The notes: generated from the letters alone by a model not told the origin. Positions 23,690 to 31,790 are shown, numbered from the stretch's first letter. The stretch: 35,617 nt of DNA from Equadaptatus sp045642025 (GCA_045642025.1 JAZUIB010000039.1:1-35617), one strand, 5' to 3'. A program made the numbers and translations.

Positions 23690-23707
23690 TTGTGAAATTT
23701 TTAACAA
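23690..23707 (+). promoter_or_regulatory. Rex-like operator at the butyrate operon start site
   Basis: TTGTGAAATTTTTAACAA matches the Rex consensus TTGTTAANNNNTTAACAA at 13 of 14 defined bases. It begins three bases after the -10 box and covers the likely transcription start, an ideal place for a repressor. Rex is the NADH/NAD-sensing repressor that controls thl, crt-bcd-etf-hbd and related genes in clostridia. A further half-site TTGTGAA lies at 23712-23718. No rex gene is in the window. Confidence 0.68.
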
Positions 23708-23844
23708 TGTTTTGTGAATGGTTGTAAACCGTTTCTAGCTGTATCAGCACGTTTTTATGTTAGGTTATATGCGCTTTGCACAGCAAGCATATATATGTGA
23801 GTAATCGTAATATCACAATACACAATTCAAGGAGGATTTTCACC

Positions 23845-25035
23845 ATGGCAAGAAAAGTAGTACTCGCAGGCGCATGCCGCACAGCAATCGGAACAATGGG
23901 CGGCGCGCTCTCGGCAACACCGGCAGTTCAGCTCGGCACAATCGTAGTCAAGGAAGCTCTTAAAAGAGCAAACGTTCCTGCAGAAGCAGTCGAACACGCG
24001 TATATGGGCTGCGTTATTCAGGCAGCGCTCGGTCAAAACGTGGCGCGTCAGATCGCAGTCAACGCCGGTCTGCCTGTTGAATCTTCGGCAGTCACCATCA
24101 ACGTTGTCTGCGGTTCAGGTCTTGAAAGCGTGAACATGGCTGCGCGTATGGTTCGCGATGGCGACGCTGACATCGTTATCGCAGGCGGCGCGGAAAATAT
24201 GTCAATGGCACCGTATGCGCTCGACAAGGGACGCTACGGCTACCGTATGGGTCATGCCACAATGTATGACACGATGATTAAGGACGCTCTGTGGGATGCT
24301 TTCAATGACATTCACATGGGTATGACAGCTGAAAATATCTGCGAGCAGTGGGGGCTCACAAGAGAAGAACTTGACGAATTTGCTCTCGCCAGCCAGCAGA
24401 AATGCGAAACGGCAGTCAAAGCCGGAATTTTCAAGGAAGAAATCGTTCCCGTTGAAATCAAGAAGAAGAAGGAAACAATTCTTTTTGACACGGATGAAGG
24501 TCCGCGCGCCGGTATGACAATAGAAACTCTCGCAAAACTGAAACCTGCTTTCAAACGCGACGGCGGTATTGTTACGGCGGGTAATTCCTCGGGCATCAAT
24601 GACGGTGCTGCGGCAGTCGTGGTCATGTCAGAGGAAAAGGCAAAGGAATACGGTTCAGAAATTCTTGCTGAGTGGGTTGACGGTGCTCTTGCGGGCTGCG
24701 AACCGCGCATTATGGGCATAGGCCCCGTGGCAGCCACAAAAAAACTTATGGCAAAAACCGGTCTCAAGATTGAAGATTTTGATATGATTGAAGCCAACGA
24801 AGCTTTCGCGGCACAGTCAGTCGCGGTCGGCAAGGAACTCGGTTTTGACCTTGCAAAACTCAATGTCAGCGGCGGCGCTATCGCCCTCGGTCATCCGGTC
24901 GGCGCGTCAGGCTGCAGAATTCTTGTCACACTTCTTTACGGTATGAAACGCACGGGCGCAAAGACAGGACTTGCCACGCTCTGCATCGGCGGCGGTCAGG
25001 GCTGCGCAATGGCGGTTAAGGCATACGAAGGCTAA
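23845..25035 (+). CDS. thlA: Acetyl-CoA acetyltransferase (thiolase)
   Basis: Condenses two acetyl-CoA to acetoacetyl-CoA, the first step toward butyryl-CoA. 396 aa from ATG at 23845 with AAGGAGG nine bases upstream; the longer frame from 23776 has no ribosome site. The nucleophile is Cys89 in NVVCGSGLESV, and the second pair is His350 in GHPVGASG and Cys380 in CIGGGQG. Domain signatures NEAFAAQ and AGGAENMS are intact. First gene of a six-gene set (thl-crt-hbd-bcd-etfB-etfA) behind a Rex-like operator. Biosynthetic thiolase is favoured over the degradative type because of length and context. Confidence 0.96.
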   Translation: MARKVVLAGACRTAIGTMGGALSATPAVQLGTIVVKEALKRANVPAEAVEHAYMGCVIQAALGQNVARQIAVNAGLPVESSAVTINVVCGSGLESVNMAARMVRDGDADIVIAGGAENMSMAPYALDKGRYGYRMGHATMYDTMIKDALWDAFNDIHMGMTAENICEQWGLTREELDEFALASQQKCETAVKAGIFKEEIVPVEIKKKKETILFDTDEGPRAGMTIETLAKLKPAFKRDGGIVTAGNSSGINDGAAAVVVMSEEKAKEYGSEILAEWVDGALAGCEPRIMGIGPVAATKKLMAKTGLKIEDFDMIEANEAFAAQSVAVGKELGFDLAKLNVSGGAIALGHPVGASGCRILVTLLYGMKRTGAKTGLATLCIGGGQGCAMAVKAYEG

Positions 25036-25085
25036 GCGGCAATATTTGATACACGCATACCGCATACAGGGAAAGGGGTAATTAA

Positions 25086-25862
25086 ATGCAGTTTATAAAA
25101 TACGAAACTCATGACGCAGTAGGCATTATAACGATTGACCGACAGGGGGCGCTGAACGCGCTTAACACAGAGGTGCTGAACGAGCTTGACAGCGTTATAA
25201 ATTCAATAGACCTTGACACAATCCGCGTTGTCATTCTCACCGGCGCCGGAACGAAATCGTTTGTGGCAGGCGCTGACATTGCCGAAATGTGCCATCTTTC
25301 GCGCTCTGAAGGCAAGCGTTTCAGCCACAAGGGGCTTAGAGTTTTCCGCAAACTTGAACTGCTTCCCGCGCCTGTTATAGCGGCAGTCAACGGCTACGCT
25401 TTGGGCGGCGGCTGCGAACTTGCGCTCAGCTGCGACATTCGTATCTGCTCTGAAAACGCCATGTTCGGTCAGCCTGAGGTCACTTTGGGAATCACGCCCG
25501 GCTTCGGCGGCACGCAGCGTCTTGCGCGCACCATCGGCGTCGGCAAGGCAAAGGAAATGATTTACACGGCAAAGCCGATTAAGGCTGACGAAGCCTACAG
25601 ACTTGGCCTTGTAAACGCTGTTTATCCGCAGGAACAGCTTGTTCCGGAAGCAATAAAACTTGCAGAAAAAATCGCGCTCAACGCTCCTATCGCAGTCCGC
25701 GCGTGCAAAGAAGCGATTAACTACGGTCTGCAGGTTGACATCGACTCAAGTCTCCGTATCGAAGGCAACATCTTCGGAAGCTGCTTTGAAACAGCAGACC
25801 AAGTCGCCGGTATGGAAGCGTTCCTTTCAAAGAAAAAGGTTGAAAAGTTCCAGAACAAGTAG
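25086..25862 (+). CDS. crt: 3-hydroxybutyryl-CoA dehydratase (crotonase)
   Basis: Interconverts 3-hydroxybutyryl-CoA and crotonyl-CoA. 258 aa, the usual crotonase size. The oxyanion-hole segments are AGADIAEM (61-68) and ALGGGCE (105-111), and the two catalytic glutamates are Glu111 and Glu131 (GQPEVTLGITPGFGGTQRL). ATG at 25086 follows AAAGGGG. It lies 50 bp after thl. Downstream there is a strong terminator-like hairpin before hbd, so the distal genes may be made at a lower level. Confidence 0.95.
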   Translation: MQFIKYETHDAVGIITIDRQGALNALNTEVLNELDSVINSIDLDTIRVVILTGAGTKSFVAGADIAEMCHLSRSEGKRFSHKGLRVFRKLELLPAPVIAAVNGYALGGGCELALSCDIRICSENAMFGQPEVTLGITPGFGGTQRLARTIGVGKAKEMIYTAKPIKADEAYRLGLVNAVYPQEQLVPEAIKLAEKIALNAPIAVRACKEAINYGLQVDIDSSLRIEGNIFGSCFETADQVAGMEAFLSKKKVEKFQNK

Positions 25863-25870
25863 TTTTTTCG

Positions 25871-25911
25871 GGGCTGCTGCGGCACATGCCGCAACAGCCC
25901 GTTTTGTATTT
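25871..25911 (+). terminator. Terminator-like hairpin inside the butyrate operon
   Basis: GGGCTGCTGCGGC (25871-25883) pairs with 25888-25900 with one C/A mismatch around a four-base loop, followed by GTTTTGTATTTTT. It begins eight bases after the crt stop codon and precedes hbd by about 55 bp. It should cause partial or full termination between crt and hbd. Confidence 0.75.
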
Positions 25912-25966
25912 TTATGAAATTCGTTTTTACGCAATATTTGCAAATAAATTTCAGGGAGGGTTTATC

Positions 25967-26806
25967 ATGAAAATAGGTATCATAGGCGCAGGAACAATGG
26001 GCTCTGGCATTGCGCAGGCCTTCGCGAAAACGGAAGGCTACGAGGTCTGTCTCTGCGACATCAACGACGAACTTGCGGCAAAAGGCAAGGCGAAAATCGC
26101 GAAGGGGCTTTCAAAACAGGTTGAAAAGGGCAGAATCGAACAGGCCGCAGCAGACGCAATCCTTTCCAAAATAGCAACCGGCACAAAGGAAATTTGCGGC
26201 GACTGCGATCTTGTCATCGAAGCAGCTATTGAAAATATGGCAATTAAAAAAGAAACTTTCCAGGCTCTGCAGGGCATCTGCAAACCGGAATGTATGTTCG
26301 CAACAAACACTTCGTCGCTTTCTATTACAGAGCTCGGCAAGGGGCTTGACCGTCCGCTTATCGGTATGCATTTCTTCAACCCCGCACCGGTAATGAAGCT
26401 CGTGGAAGTTATCGCGGGGCTCAACACGCCGGAAGAAATGGTGAAGAAAATCAAAGACATCGCCGCTGAAATCGGCAAAACGCCTGTTCAGGTTGAAGAA
26501 GCGGCAGGCTTTGTCGTCAACCGCATTCTTATTCCGATGATTAACGAAGCAGTCGGTATCCTCGCTGACGGCGTTGCCTCAGCGGAAGACATTGATGCCG
26601 CAATGAAGCTCGGCGCCAACCATCCGATGGGACCTCTTGCGCTCGGCGACCTCGTAGGACTCGACGTCTGCCTTGCAATTATGGAAGTTCTTTACAGCGA
26701 ATTCGGCGATTCCAAATACCGTCCGCATCCGCTTCTCCGCAAAATGGTACGCGGCGGCCGCCTCGGCATGAAAACGGGACAGGGCTTCTTCAACTACGCG
26801 AAATAA
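25967..26806 (+). CDS. hbd: 3-hydroxybutyryl-CoA dehydrogenase
   Basis: Reduces acetoacetyl-CoA to 3-hydroxybutyryl-CoA with NAD(P)H. 279 aa from ATG at 25967, preceded by GGGAGGG; the longer frame from 25886 runs through the hairpin and is rejected. The dinucleotide loop is GAGTMGSGIAQAFA (7-20), the catalytic His135 is in GMHFFNPAP, and Glu147 follows in KLVEVI. The C-terminal domain ends with GGRLGMKTGQGFFNYAK, the usual family ending. The gap to crt (104 bp) is the longest in the set and holds a terminator-like hairpin; no clear new promoter is seen before hbd. Confidence 0.96.
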   Translation: MKIGIIGAGTMGSGIAQAFAKTEGYEVCLCDINDELAAKGKAKIAKGLSKQVEKGRIEQAAADAILSKIATGTKEICGDCDLVIEAAIENMAIKKETFQALQGICKPECMFATNTSSLSITELGKGLDRPLIGMHFFNPAPVMKLVEVIAGLNTPEEMVKKIKDIAAEIGKTPVQVEEAAGFVVNRILIPMINEAVGILADGVASAEDIDAAMKLGANHPMGPLALGDLVGLDVCLAIMEVLYSEFGDSKYRPHPLLRKMVRGGRLGMKTGQGFFNYAK

Positions 26807-26838
26807 GCCGTTCGGCGGCGCAAATCGGAGGCATTAAA

Positions 26839-27978
26839 ATGGATTTTAAGCTTTCCAAAGAGCACGAAATGGCAAGAACTCTGTTCCGCGATTTCGCACA
26901 GAACGAGGTTAAGCCTTTCGCGCAGGAGGTTGACGAAACTGAAATTTTTCCGCGTGAAACCGTAACCAAAATGCAAAAATACGGTTTCCTCGGCATTGAC
27001 GTTCCTAAACAGTACGGCGGTCAGGGCTGCGATTCTCTTGCTTACGTTATGGCAATTGAAGAAATTTCAAAGGTCTGCGCCACGACAGGCGTTATCCTTT
27101 CAGCCCACACCTCTCTCTGCTGCGGACCTATTCTCAAATTCGGCACAGAGGAACAGAAGCAGAAATATCTCGTTCCGCTTGCTAGCGGCAAAAAACTCGG
27201 TGCTTTCGCTCTCACGGAGCCTAACGCAGGCACAGATGCCGCAGGTCAGCAGACAAAAGCAGCTCTCGACGGTGACGAATGGGTGCTTAACGGCAGCAAA
27301 ATCTTTATCACAAACGGTAAGGAAGCCGATGTTTACATCGTTTTTGCCATGACAGACAAGTCTCTCGGCACCAAGGGCATTTCAGCGTTTATCGTTGAAA
27401 AAGGCACACTCGGTTTCACCTTCGGAACAAAGGAAAAGAAAATGGGCATTCGCGGCTCATCAACCTACGAACTTGTTTTCACAGACTGCCGCATTCCGAA
27501 GGACAATCTTCTCGGCGCGCAGGGCAAAGGCTTTTCAATCGCCATGCAGACGCTTGACGGCGGCCGCATAGGCATAGCCGCACAGGCTCTCGGCATAGCA
27601 GCCGGCGCGCTTGACGCGGCAACAGCGTACGTTAAGGAACGCAAGCAGTTCGGAAGAGCTCTGGCAAAATTCCAAAACACGCAGTTCAAACTCGCGGACA
27701 TGGCGACACGCATTGAGGCCGCGCGCCTTATCGTTTACAAGGCGGCTATGGCAAAGGATACACAGAAACGCTTCTCCGTAGAGGCGGCAATGGCAAAACT
27801 TTTCGCAGCCGAAACGGCAATGGCTGTCACAACCGAGGCAGTGCAGCTGCTCGGCGGCTACGGCTACATCCGCGAATATGACGTCGAAAGAATGATGCGC
27901 GACGCAAAAATTACGGAAATTTACGAAGGCACAAGCGAAGTACAGCGCATGGTCATCTCCGGCGCTCTGCTGCATTAG
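26839..27978 (+). CDS. bcd: Butyryl-CoA dehydrogenase (acyl-CoA dehydrogenase)
   Basis: FAD enzyme reducing crotonyl-CoA to butyryl-CoA. 379 aa, the exact size class of clostridial Bcd. Seen: the N-terminal helical domain, ALTEPNAGTDA (the substrate- and flavin-binding strand), GTKEKKMGIRGS, ERKQFGRALAKFQNTQ, QLLGGYGYIREYDVERMMRDAKI, and the catalytic base Glu363 in IYEGTSEVQR. GGAGG lies seven bases before the ATG. It is followed directly by etfB and etfA, the arrangement of the Bcd-Etf complex that couples crotonyl-CoA reduction to ferredoxin reduction. Confidence 0.95.
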   Translation: MDFKLSKEHEMARTLFRDFAQNEVKPFAQEVDETEIFPRETVTKMQKYGFLGIDVPKQYGGQGCDSLAYVMAIEEISKVCATTGVILSAHTSLCCGPILKFGTEEQKQKYLVPLASGKKLGAFALTEPNAGTDAAGQQTKAALDGDEWVLNGSKIFITNGKEADVYIVFAMTDKSLGTKGISAFIVEKGTLGFTFGTKEKKMGIRGSSTYELVFTDCRIPKDNLLGAQGKGFSIAMQTLDGGRIGIAAQALGIAAGALDAATAYVKERKQFGRALAKFQNTQFKLADMATRIEAARLIVYKAAMAKDTQKRFSVEAAMAKLFAAETAMAVTTEAVQLLGGYGYIREYDVERMMRDAKITEIYEGTSEVQRMVISGALLH

Positions 27979-27995
27979 GTTAAGGGGTGAACAGA

Positions 27996-28784
27996 ATGAA
28001 AATCGTTGTTTGTATCAAACAGGTACCGAACACAAACGAAGTTAAGCTTGACCCCGTAACCGGAACACTTATCCGCGACGGAGTCCCCAGCATTCTAAAT
28101 CCTGACGATAAAGCAGGGCTTGAAGCGGCGCTTCAGCTCAAGGACAAATACGGCGCAGAAGTCACGGTGCTTTCCATGGGACCTATGCAGGCAGACGCAG
28201 TGCTTCGCGAAGCGCTTGCAATGGGCGCAGACAATGCTTATCTCGTCTCCGGCCGCGAATTTGGCGGAGCCGACACGCTTGCGACCTCAACCACAATCGC
28301 GGCGGCAGTCAAAAAACTTGACTTTGATCTCGTCATCACAGGCCGTCAGGCAATCGACGGCGACACCGCGCAGGTCGGCCCGCAGATTTCGGAACATCTT
28401 GGCATTCCTAACGTTTCCTACGCCGAAGACATTCAGATTGAAGACGGTTACGTCGTCGTCAAGCGCCAGTACGAAGACAGACACCACATAGTCAGGGCAA
28501 AAATGCCCTGTCTCGTCACCGCGCTGGGCGAAATGAATACGCCGCGCTACATGACATCGGGCGGAATCTTTGACGCGTACCGCGAAAAAGAGGTTACAGT
28601 CTGGGGAAGAGCCGACCTTGCAGAACTTCCCGACGAAGTTCTCGGTCTCAAAGGCTCACCGACACGCGTTGCAAAATCCTTCCCGAAGAGCCTCAAACCG
28701 GCAGGCGTAAAAGAACAGTTTGACGATGCCGGTGAAGCCGCGGACTACATCGTCGGAAAACTCAAAGAGAAATTCGTACTGTAA
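27996..28784 (+). CDS. etfB: Electron transfer flavoprotein beta subunit (bifurcating type)
   Basis: 262 aa. ATG at 27996 has AAGGGGTG six bases upstream; the GTG at 27987 lies within that site. The N-terminal CIKQVPNTNEVKLDP and then GTLIRDGVPSILNPDDK (about 23-39) match the sequence that, in flavin-bifurcating Etf proteins, binds the extra FAD in EtfB. Later motifs are ITGRQAIDGDTAQVGPQISEHL (the second nucleotide-flavin region) and KRQYEDRHHIVRAKMPCLVT. Eighteen bases separate it from bcd and 13 from etfA. It likely takes electrons from NADH and splits them between crotonyl-CoA (via Bcd) and ferredoxin. Confidence 0.94.
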   Translation: MKIVVCIKQVPNTNEVKLDPVTGTLIRDGVPSILNPDDKAGLEAALQLKDKYGAEVTVLSMGPMQADAVLREALAMGADNAYLVSGREFGGADTLATSTTIAAAVKKLDFDLVITGRQAIDGDTAQVGPQISEHLGIPNVSYAEDIQIEDGYVVVKRQYEDRHHIVRAKMPCLVTALGEMNTPRYMTSGGIFDAYREKEVTVWGRADLAELPDEVLGLKGSPTRVAKSFPKSLKPAGVKEQFDDAGEAADYIVGKLKEKFVL

Positions 28785-28797
28785 CGGGGTGAGACAG

Positions 28798-29802
28798 ATG
28801 AGCACACAGGATTACAAAGGTATTTTCGTATTTGCACAGCAGGTTGACGGTAAACTCAACGGCGTCTCCTTCGAACTTATCGGCAAAGCAAAAGAACTCG
28901 CCGCAGACCTCGGCACAACGGTAACGGCTCTTCTTCTCGGCAGCGGCGTTGAAGGACTCTGCGACGAGCTTGCGGCATACGGCGCGGACAAAGTCATACT
29001 CATCGACGACCCGGCGCTCAAAGATTACACGACAGAACCGTACACACAGGCAATTACAGCGGCAATAAACGAATTCAAGCCGGAAATTGTTATGTACGGC
29101 GCAACCGCAATCGGCCGCGACCTTGCGCCGCGCATTTCAGCACGTGTCAAAACAGGGCTTACTGCAGACTGCACAAAACTTGAAATAGACCCTGAAACAA
29201 AGCAGTTCCAGATGACACGTCCAGCCTTCGGCGGCAACATCATGGCTACAATCGTCTGCCCCGAACACAGACCGGCAATGTCAACGGTACGCCCGGGCGT
29301 TATGCAGAAAAGAGAGCCTGTCGCCGGCGCAAAGGCTGTTGTCGAAAAATTTGATCCCAAACTTGAGAAAAACGACAAATTCGTGGAAATACTTGAGATA
29401 ATCAAAAACGTCACTGCCGCAAAAGACATTATGGACGCGAAAATTCTCGTCTCAGGCGGTCGCGGAGTCGGAAGCAAAGAGAATTTCAAACTGCTTGAAG
29501 AACTTGCGGAAGCCATAGGCGGCACAGTCGCCTGCTCGCGCGCCGCTGTAGACTCAGGCTGGACCGAAAAAGACATACAGGTAGGACAGACAGGAAAAAC
29601 CGTCCGCCCGCACGTTTACTTCGCAATTGGCATTTCAGGCGCTATTCAGCACCTTGCCGGTATGGAAGAGTCGGACATCATTATCGCAATCAACAAGGAC
29701 GAAACAGCGCCGATTTTCGACGTCGCCGATTACGGAATAGTCGGAGACCTCAACAAAATCGTCCCGTCTCTCACCGAAAAAATCAAAGCCCTCAAAGCAT
29801 AA
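28798..29802 (+). CDS. etfA: Electron transfer flavoprotein alpha subunit
   Basis: 334 aa from ATG at 28798, after GGGGTGAG; the longer frame from 28720 overlaps etfB and is rejected. The C-terminal FAD domain is intact: VSGGRGVGSKENF (about 217-229), SRAAVDSGW, QVGQTGKTVRPHVYFAIGIS, GAIQHLAGM and AINKDETAPIFDVADYGIVGD. The N-terminal half has the Etf beta-like fold. No added ferredoxin domain is present. Last gene of the module; a terminator follows eight bases after the stop. No butyryl-CoA:acetate transferase or butyrate kinase gene is in the window, so the final step to butyrate must be encoded elsewhere. Confidence 0.95.
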   Translation: MSTQDYKGIFVFAQQVDGKLNGVSFELIGKAKELAADLGTTVTALLLGSGVEGLCDELAAYGADKVILIDDPALKDYTTEPYTQAITAAINEFKPEIVMYGATAIGRDLAPRISARVKTGLTADCTKLEIDPETKQFQMTRPAFGGNIMATIVCPEHRPAMSTVRPGVMQKREPVAGAKAVVEKFDPKLEKNDKFVEILEIIKNVTAAKDIMDAKILVSGGRGVGSKENFKLLEELAEAIGGTVACSRAAVDSGWTEKDIQVGQTGKTVRPHVYFAIGISGAIQHLAGMEESDIIIAINKDETAPIFDVADYGIVGDLNKIVPSLTEKIKALKA

Positions 29803-29810
29803 CACAGAAC

Positions 29811-29838
29811 AAGCGGTCTTTCGAAAGGAAGACCGTTT
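29811..29838 (+). terminator. Intrinsic terminator of the butyrate operon
   Basis: CGGTCTTTC pairs with GGAAGACCG (29814-29822 with 29827-29835, one T-G wobble) around GAAA, then TTTGTATT. It begins shortly after the etfA stop codon. Confidence 0.85.
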
Positions 29839-29991
29839 GTATTATCTACTCAAAAGATTAAAGACTAAGCTCTCTGCCGCACAGCAGCTCCGCTTGTATC
29901 AGCTATTGTACAGCAAATCTTCCGTCCGTTATCGGGGAACTCTCCTGCACGTCACTCCGCATAAGTCTGCAAACACTGTTATTTGCACATT

Positions 29992-30020
29992 AAAACGCGG
30001 GAGAGCATATGCTCCCCCGC
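29992..30020 (-). terminator. Terminator of the OB-fold/adhesin-like unit
   Basis: A 24-base near-perfect palindrome (29997-30008 with 30009-30020, one mismatch) followed on the minus strand by GTTTTAA. It lies about 60 bp beyond the minus-strand frame that ends at 30080. Confidence 0.65.
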
Positions 30021-30079
30021 TGTTTGTATCGCACACAAATTAGATGTTTCTGCTAAACCTGGTATCAAGGTATCTATTG

Positions 30080-30421
30080 CTAATTTCGAAGTTGAACAAC
30101 TTTAAGCAAGTGGAAGACGGGAGAATCCTTTTCTATTTTTTTCCAACCGGAATCACACTCTTCGTCAGCGGTCTCCACTTCAGAACTCATTGCAGTATAA
30201 TGAGTGCACTTAAATTTCTTTTCTTTAAGATTTAGCATAATTGTTCTGTCAAGGTACATACTTGCGCCGCTAATTTTGTTATTTATGACATTTGACAATT
30301 CACCTTCCGGATATGTAGATACTACGTCCACTGTGGCAATATCACCCTCAATACTAACTGCTGCCACGTCATAATAATATCGCGTTCCGGCATTATCCTC
30401 TCCAACAACTTCAAAGAACAA
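30080..30421 (-). CDS. Adhesin-E-like C-terminal domain, in frame after a TGA stop
   Basis: The segment has the pattern of surface-adhesin-E-type domains: a start VVGEDNAGTRYYYDVAAVSIEGD, a central TYPEGELSNVI, then LDRTIMLNLKEKKFKCTHYTAMSS and a closing SGWKKIEKDSPVFHLLKVV. I rate this resemblance as moderate. The only upstream start is a TTG at 30421 without a convincing ribosome site. Five codons earlier, in the same frame, is the TGA (30437-30439) that ends the OB-fold protein. The simplest reading is one ancestral gene of about 321 codons interrupted by a nonsense change, but a domain that is complete after the stop also allows readthrough or re-initiation. Base composition is more AT-rich than in neighbouring operons. 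Confidence 0.5.
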   Translation of the reverse strand: MFFEVVGEDNAGTRYYYDVAAVSIEGDIATVDVVSTYPEGELSNVINNKISGASMYLDRTIMLNLKEKKFKCTHYTAMSSEVETADEECDSGWKKIEKDSPVFHLLKVVQLRN

Positions 30422-30436
30422 GTCACCTAAAGAATC

Positions 30437-31045
30437 TCAGTCGTTGCCACCAACAATTTCACAGTCTACAAGATTGACATTAGATCCTAGGTTGTCAAAA
30501 ACACCTTGAATCGTAACAATATCCCCTTTCTTTAATGATAAAAGAGAATCCAAAGAACTCTTCCGGAAATGGAACTCTGTATCATAGTGATGTGCATAAA
30601 AATATATCGCAGGGTCACCAGAGAAATTTTCCGAAATCATAAAGATCTTTCCCGTCATTTGAATCAGTTTATATTCATACTTCTTTTCAGCTGCAAGTTT
30701 ATTATCATAAAATTCCTGTGCTATCTCTTCCGGAGAAACTACAAAATCAGGGATACGCGCTGCTTTACCGTCACTTTTCTTCTCAGTATCACGATAAGGT
30801 TCTGCGGAAACATTATTGTCTGTGACTGTCTCTTCTGTTTTTTCGGCTGATTTTTCTGCTTGTACTGTCTGCTTTGTGTCATTACTGTTCGTTGTTGCAG
30901 TATCGCTGTCAGAGAACATAGCCCCAATAATAGCCAAGGCAATCAAACCGCCGAAAATATACAGGATACCTTTCAGGATTTTTTTGAACGTTGATTTTCC
31001 CTTTTTTTCATTTCCGTTTTGGGCGCCTTCATTTGTCCAAAGCAT
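30437..31045 (-). CDS. Membrane-anchored OB-fold (tRNA_anti-like) protein
   Basis: 202 aa. ATG at 31045 has GAGGAG 11 bases upstream. The short polar N-tail with NGNEKKGKSTFKK is followed by one membrane helix (about 26-44). A Thr/Asn/Glu-rich linker (45-95) leads to a compact domain (about 105-200) with SPEEIAQEFYDNKLAAEKKYEYKLI, TGKIFMIS, and LKKGDIVTIQGVFDN, which is the pattern of small OB-fold proteins called tRNA_anti-like. These are common in exported or anchored bacterial proteins, but their ligand is not known. The protein ends VDCEIVGGND, then TGA. The same frame continues open for another 118 codons. Confidence 0.75.
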   Translation of the reverse strand: MLWTNEGAQNGNEKKGKSTFKKILKGILYIFGGLIALAIIGAMFSDSDTATTNSNDTKQTVQAEKSAEKTEETVTDNNVSAEPYRDTEKKSDGKAARIPDFVVSPEEIAQEFYDNKLAAEKKYEYKLIQMTGKIFMISENFSGDPAIYFYAHHYDTEFHFRKSSLDSLLSLKKGDIVTIQGVFDNLGSNVNLVDCEIVGGND

Positions 31046-31162
31046 AATTTAAACATCTCCTCTAATAATATTTGGATAAGCCGCAGATTTGTTTTATAAC
31101 GTGTTACACCCAACAAACGTCAAGTACCGCGGCAAATCCATTTTTTATATCAGTCATAGTAC

Positions 31163-31196
31163 CATATTTTAGATAAAGTATCAACATATTTTAGAT
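31163..31196. repeat. Direct repeat of CATATTTTAGAT, 22-bp period
   Basis: CATATTTTAGAT occurs at 31163-31174 and again at 31185-31196, start to start 22 bp, about two helical turns. It lies in the AT-rich gap between the divergent OB-fold and ribbon-helix-helix genes, a position suited to an operator for the regulator encoded at 31316. Confidence 0.5.
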
Positions 31197-31271
31197 GTAT
31201 TTTAATTGTTTATAAATCTATATATTATTGATTTCTTAATTTATGTATATATTACTATTGAACATATTATA

Positions 31272-31291
31272 TTTAGTTTTACAAAACTAAA
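31272..31291. promoter_or_regulatory. Palindromic operator candidate upstream of the ribbon-helix-helix gene
   Basis: TTTAGTTTT and AAAACTAAA (9-bp arms, AC spacer) form a perfect inverted repeat. A TATAAT follows at 31293-31298. Ribbon-helix-helix proteins typically bind such short palindromes in their own promoters, so autoregulation is likely. Confidence 0.5.
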
Positions 31292-31315
31292 ATATAATAA
31301 AATGAGGTGATGATT

Positions 31316-31504
31316 TTGGCTGAAAGTAAGATGCTTCTTCAAAGACGCAAGGGTGAAGACGGTTTCAAATCTTTCTCAGTCAGATTAAGAGAGGACACCG
31401 TTGCCAAACTTGACGATATTGCAAGCCAGACAGGCAAAAGCCGAAATGAGTTAGTTGCGGCTTGTATTGATTTTGCTCTCGACCACTGTGAAATTGTAGG
31501 TTAG
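31316..31504 (+). CDS. Ribbon-helix-helix (CopG/Arc-type) DNA-binding protein
   Basis: 62 aa from TTG at 31316, which has GAGGTG six bases upstream; the ATG at 31310 and GTG at 31307 lie inside or against that site. The fold is read from FKSFSVRLREDTVAKLDDIASQTGKSRNELVAACIDFALDH: a beta strand (KSFSVRL), helix A (EDTVAKLDDIASQT), a turn GKSRNE, and helix B (LVAACIDFALDHC). The protein is a likely dimeric repressor. No toxin gene is next to it on the same strand, so a toxin-antitoxin pair is not supported. A palindrome and direct repeats upstream are candidate binding sites, shared with the divergent OB-fold gene. Confidence 0.82.
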   Translation: MAESKMLLQRRKGEDGFKSFSVRLREDTVAKLDDIASQTGKSRNELVAACIDFALDHCEIVG

Positions 31505-31522
31505 CAGTGTAGGATAAAAATC

Positions 31523-31547
31523 AAATCCGCCTAACCGGCGGATTTTT
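31523..31547 (+). terminator. Terminator of the ribbon-helix-helix gene
   Basis: AAATCCGCC (31523-31531) pairs with GGCGGATTT (31537-31545), with the T-run beginning in the stem. It lies 19 bp after the stop codon. Confidence 0.85.
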
Positions 31548-31790
31548 GCTAACACCAGCCGCAACCGCTAACTTTATAAGAATACATAAGTTATAATTAT
31601 TTACGGAGAAACTGCCTGTGTTATAGCCGGTTACTCCCTCATAGTTCTATGATTATACGCCGAGCTCCGTCAAACTGACCATGTTGATATCACACACTGC
31701 TCCGTATTGACCGTGTAAACTGGCTATTTTGCACTATCACCACACTTGTTTAAAGACAAATTGCAAAATATCCCGCAATTTCATTCGCAC

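Noticed and set aside
29837..30043. 68-codon plus-strand frame after etfA
   Set aside because: It starts inside the etfA terminator and runs through the opposing terminator palindrome; no ribosome site or recognisable domain.
30080..31045. Selenoprotein reading through the TGA
   Set aside because: No convincing stem-loop directly downstream of the TGA and no cysteine-aligned redox motif around it; nonsense mutation is simpler.
31316..31504. Ribbon-helix-helix gene as antitoxin of a toxin-antitoxin pair
   Set aside because: A terminator follows directly and no toxin-like frame adjoins it on the same strand.
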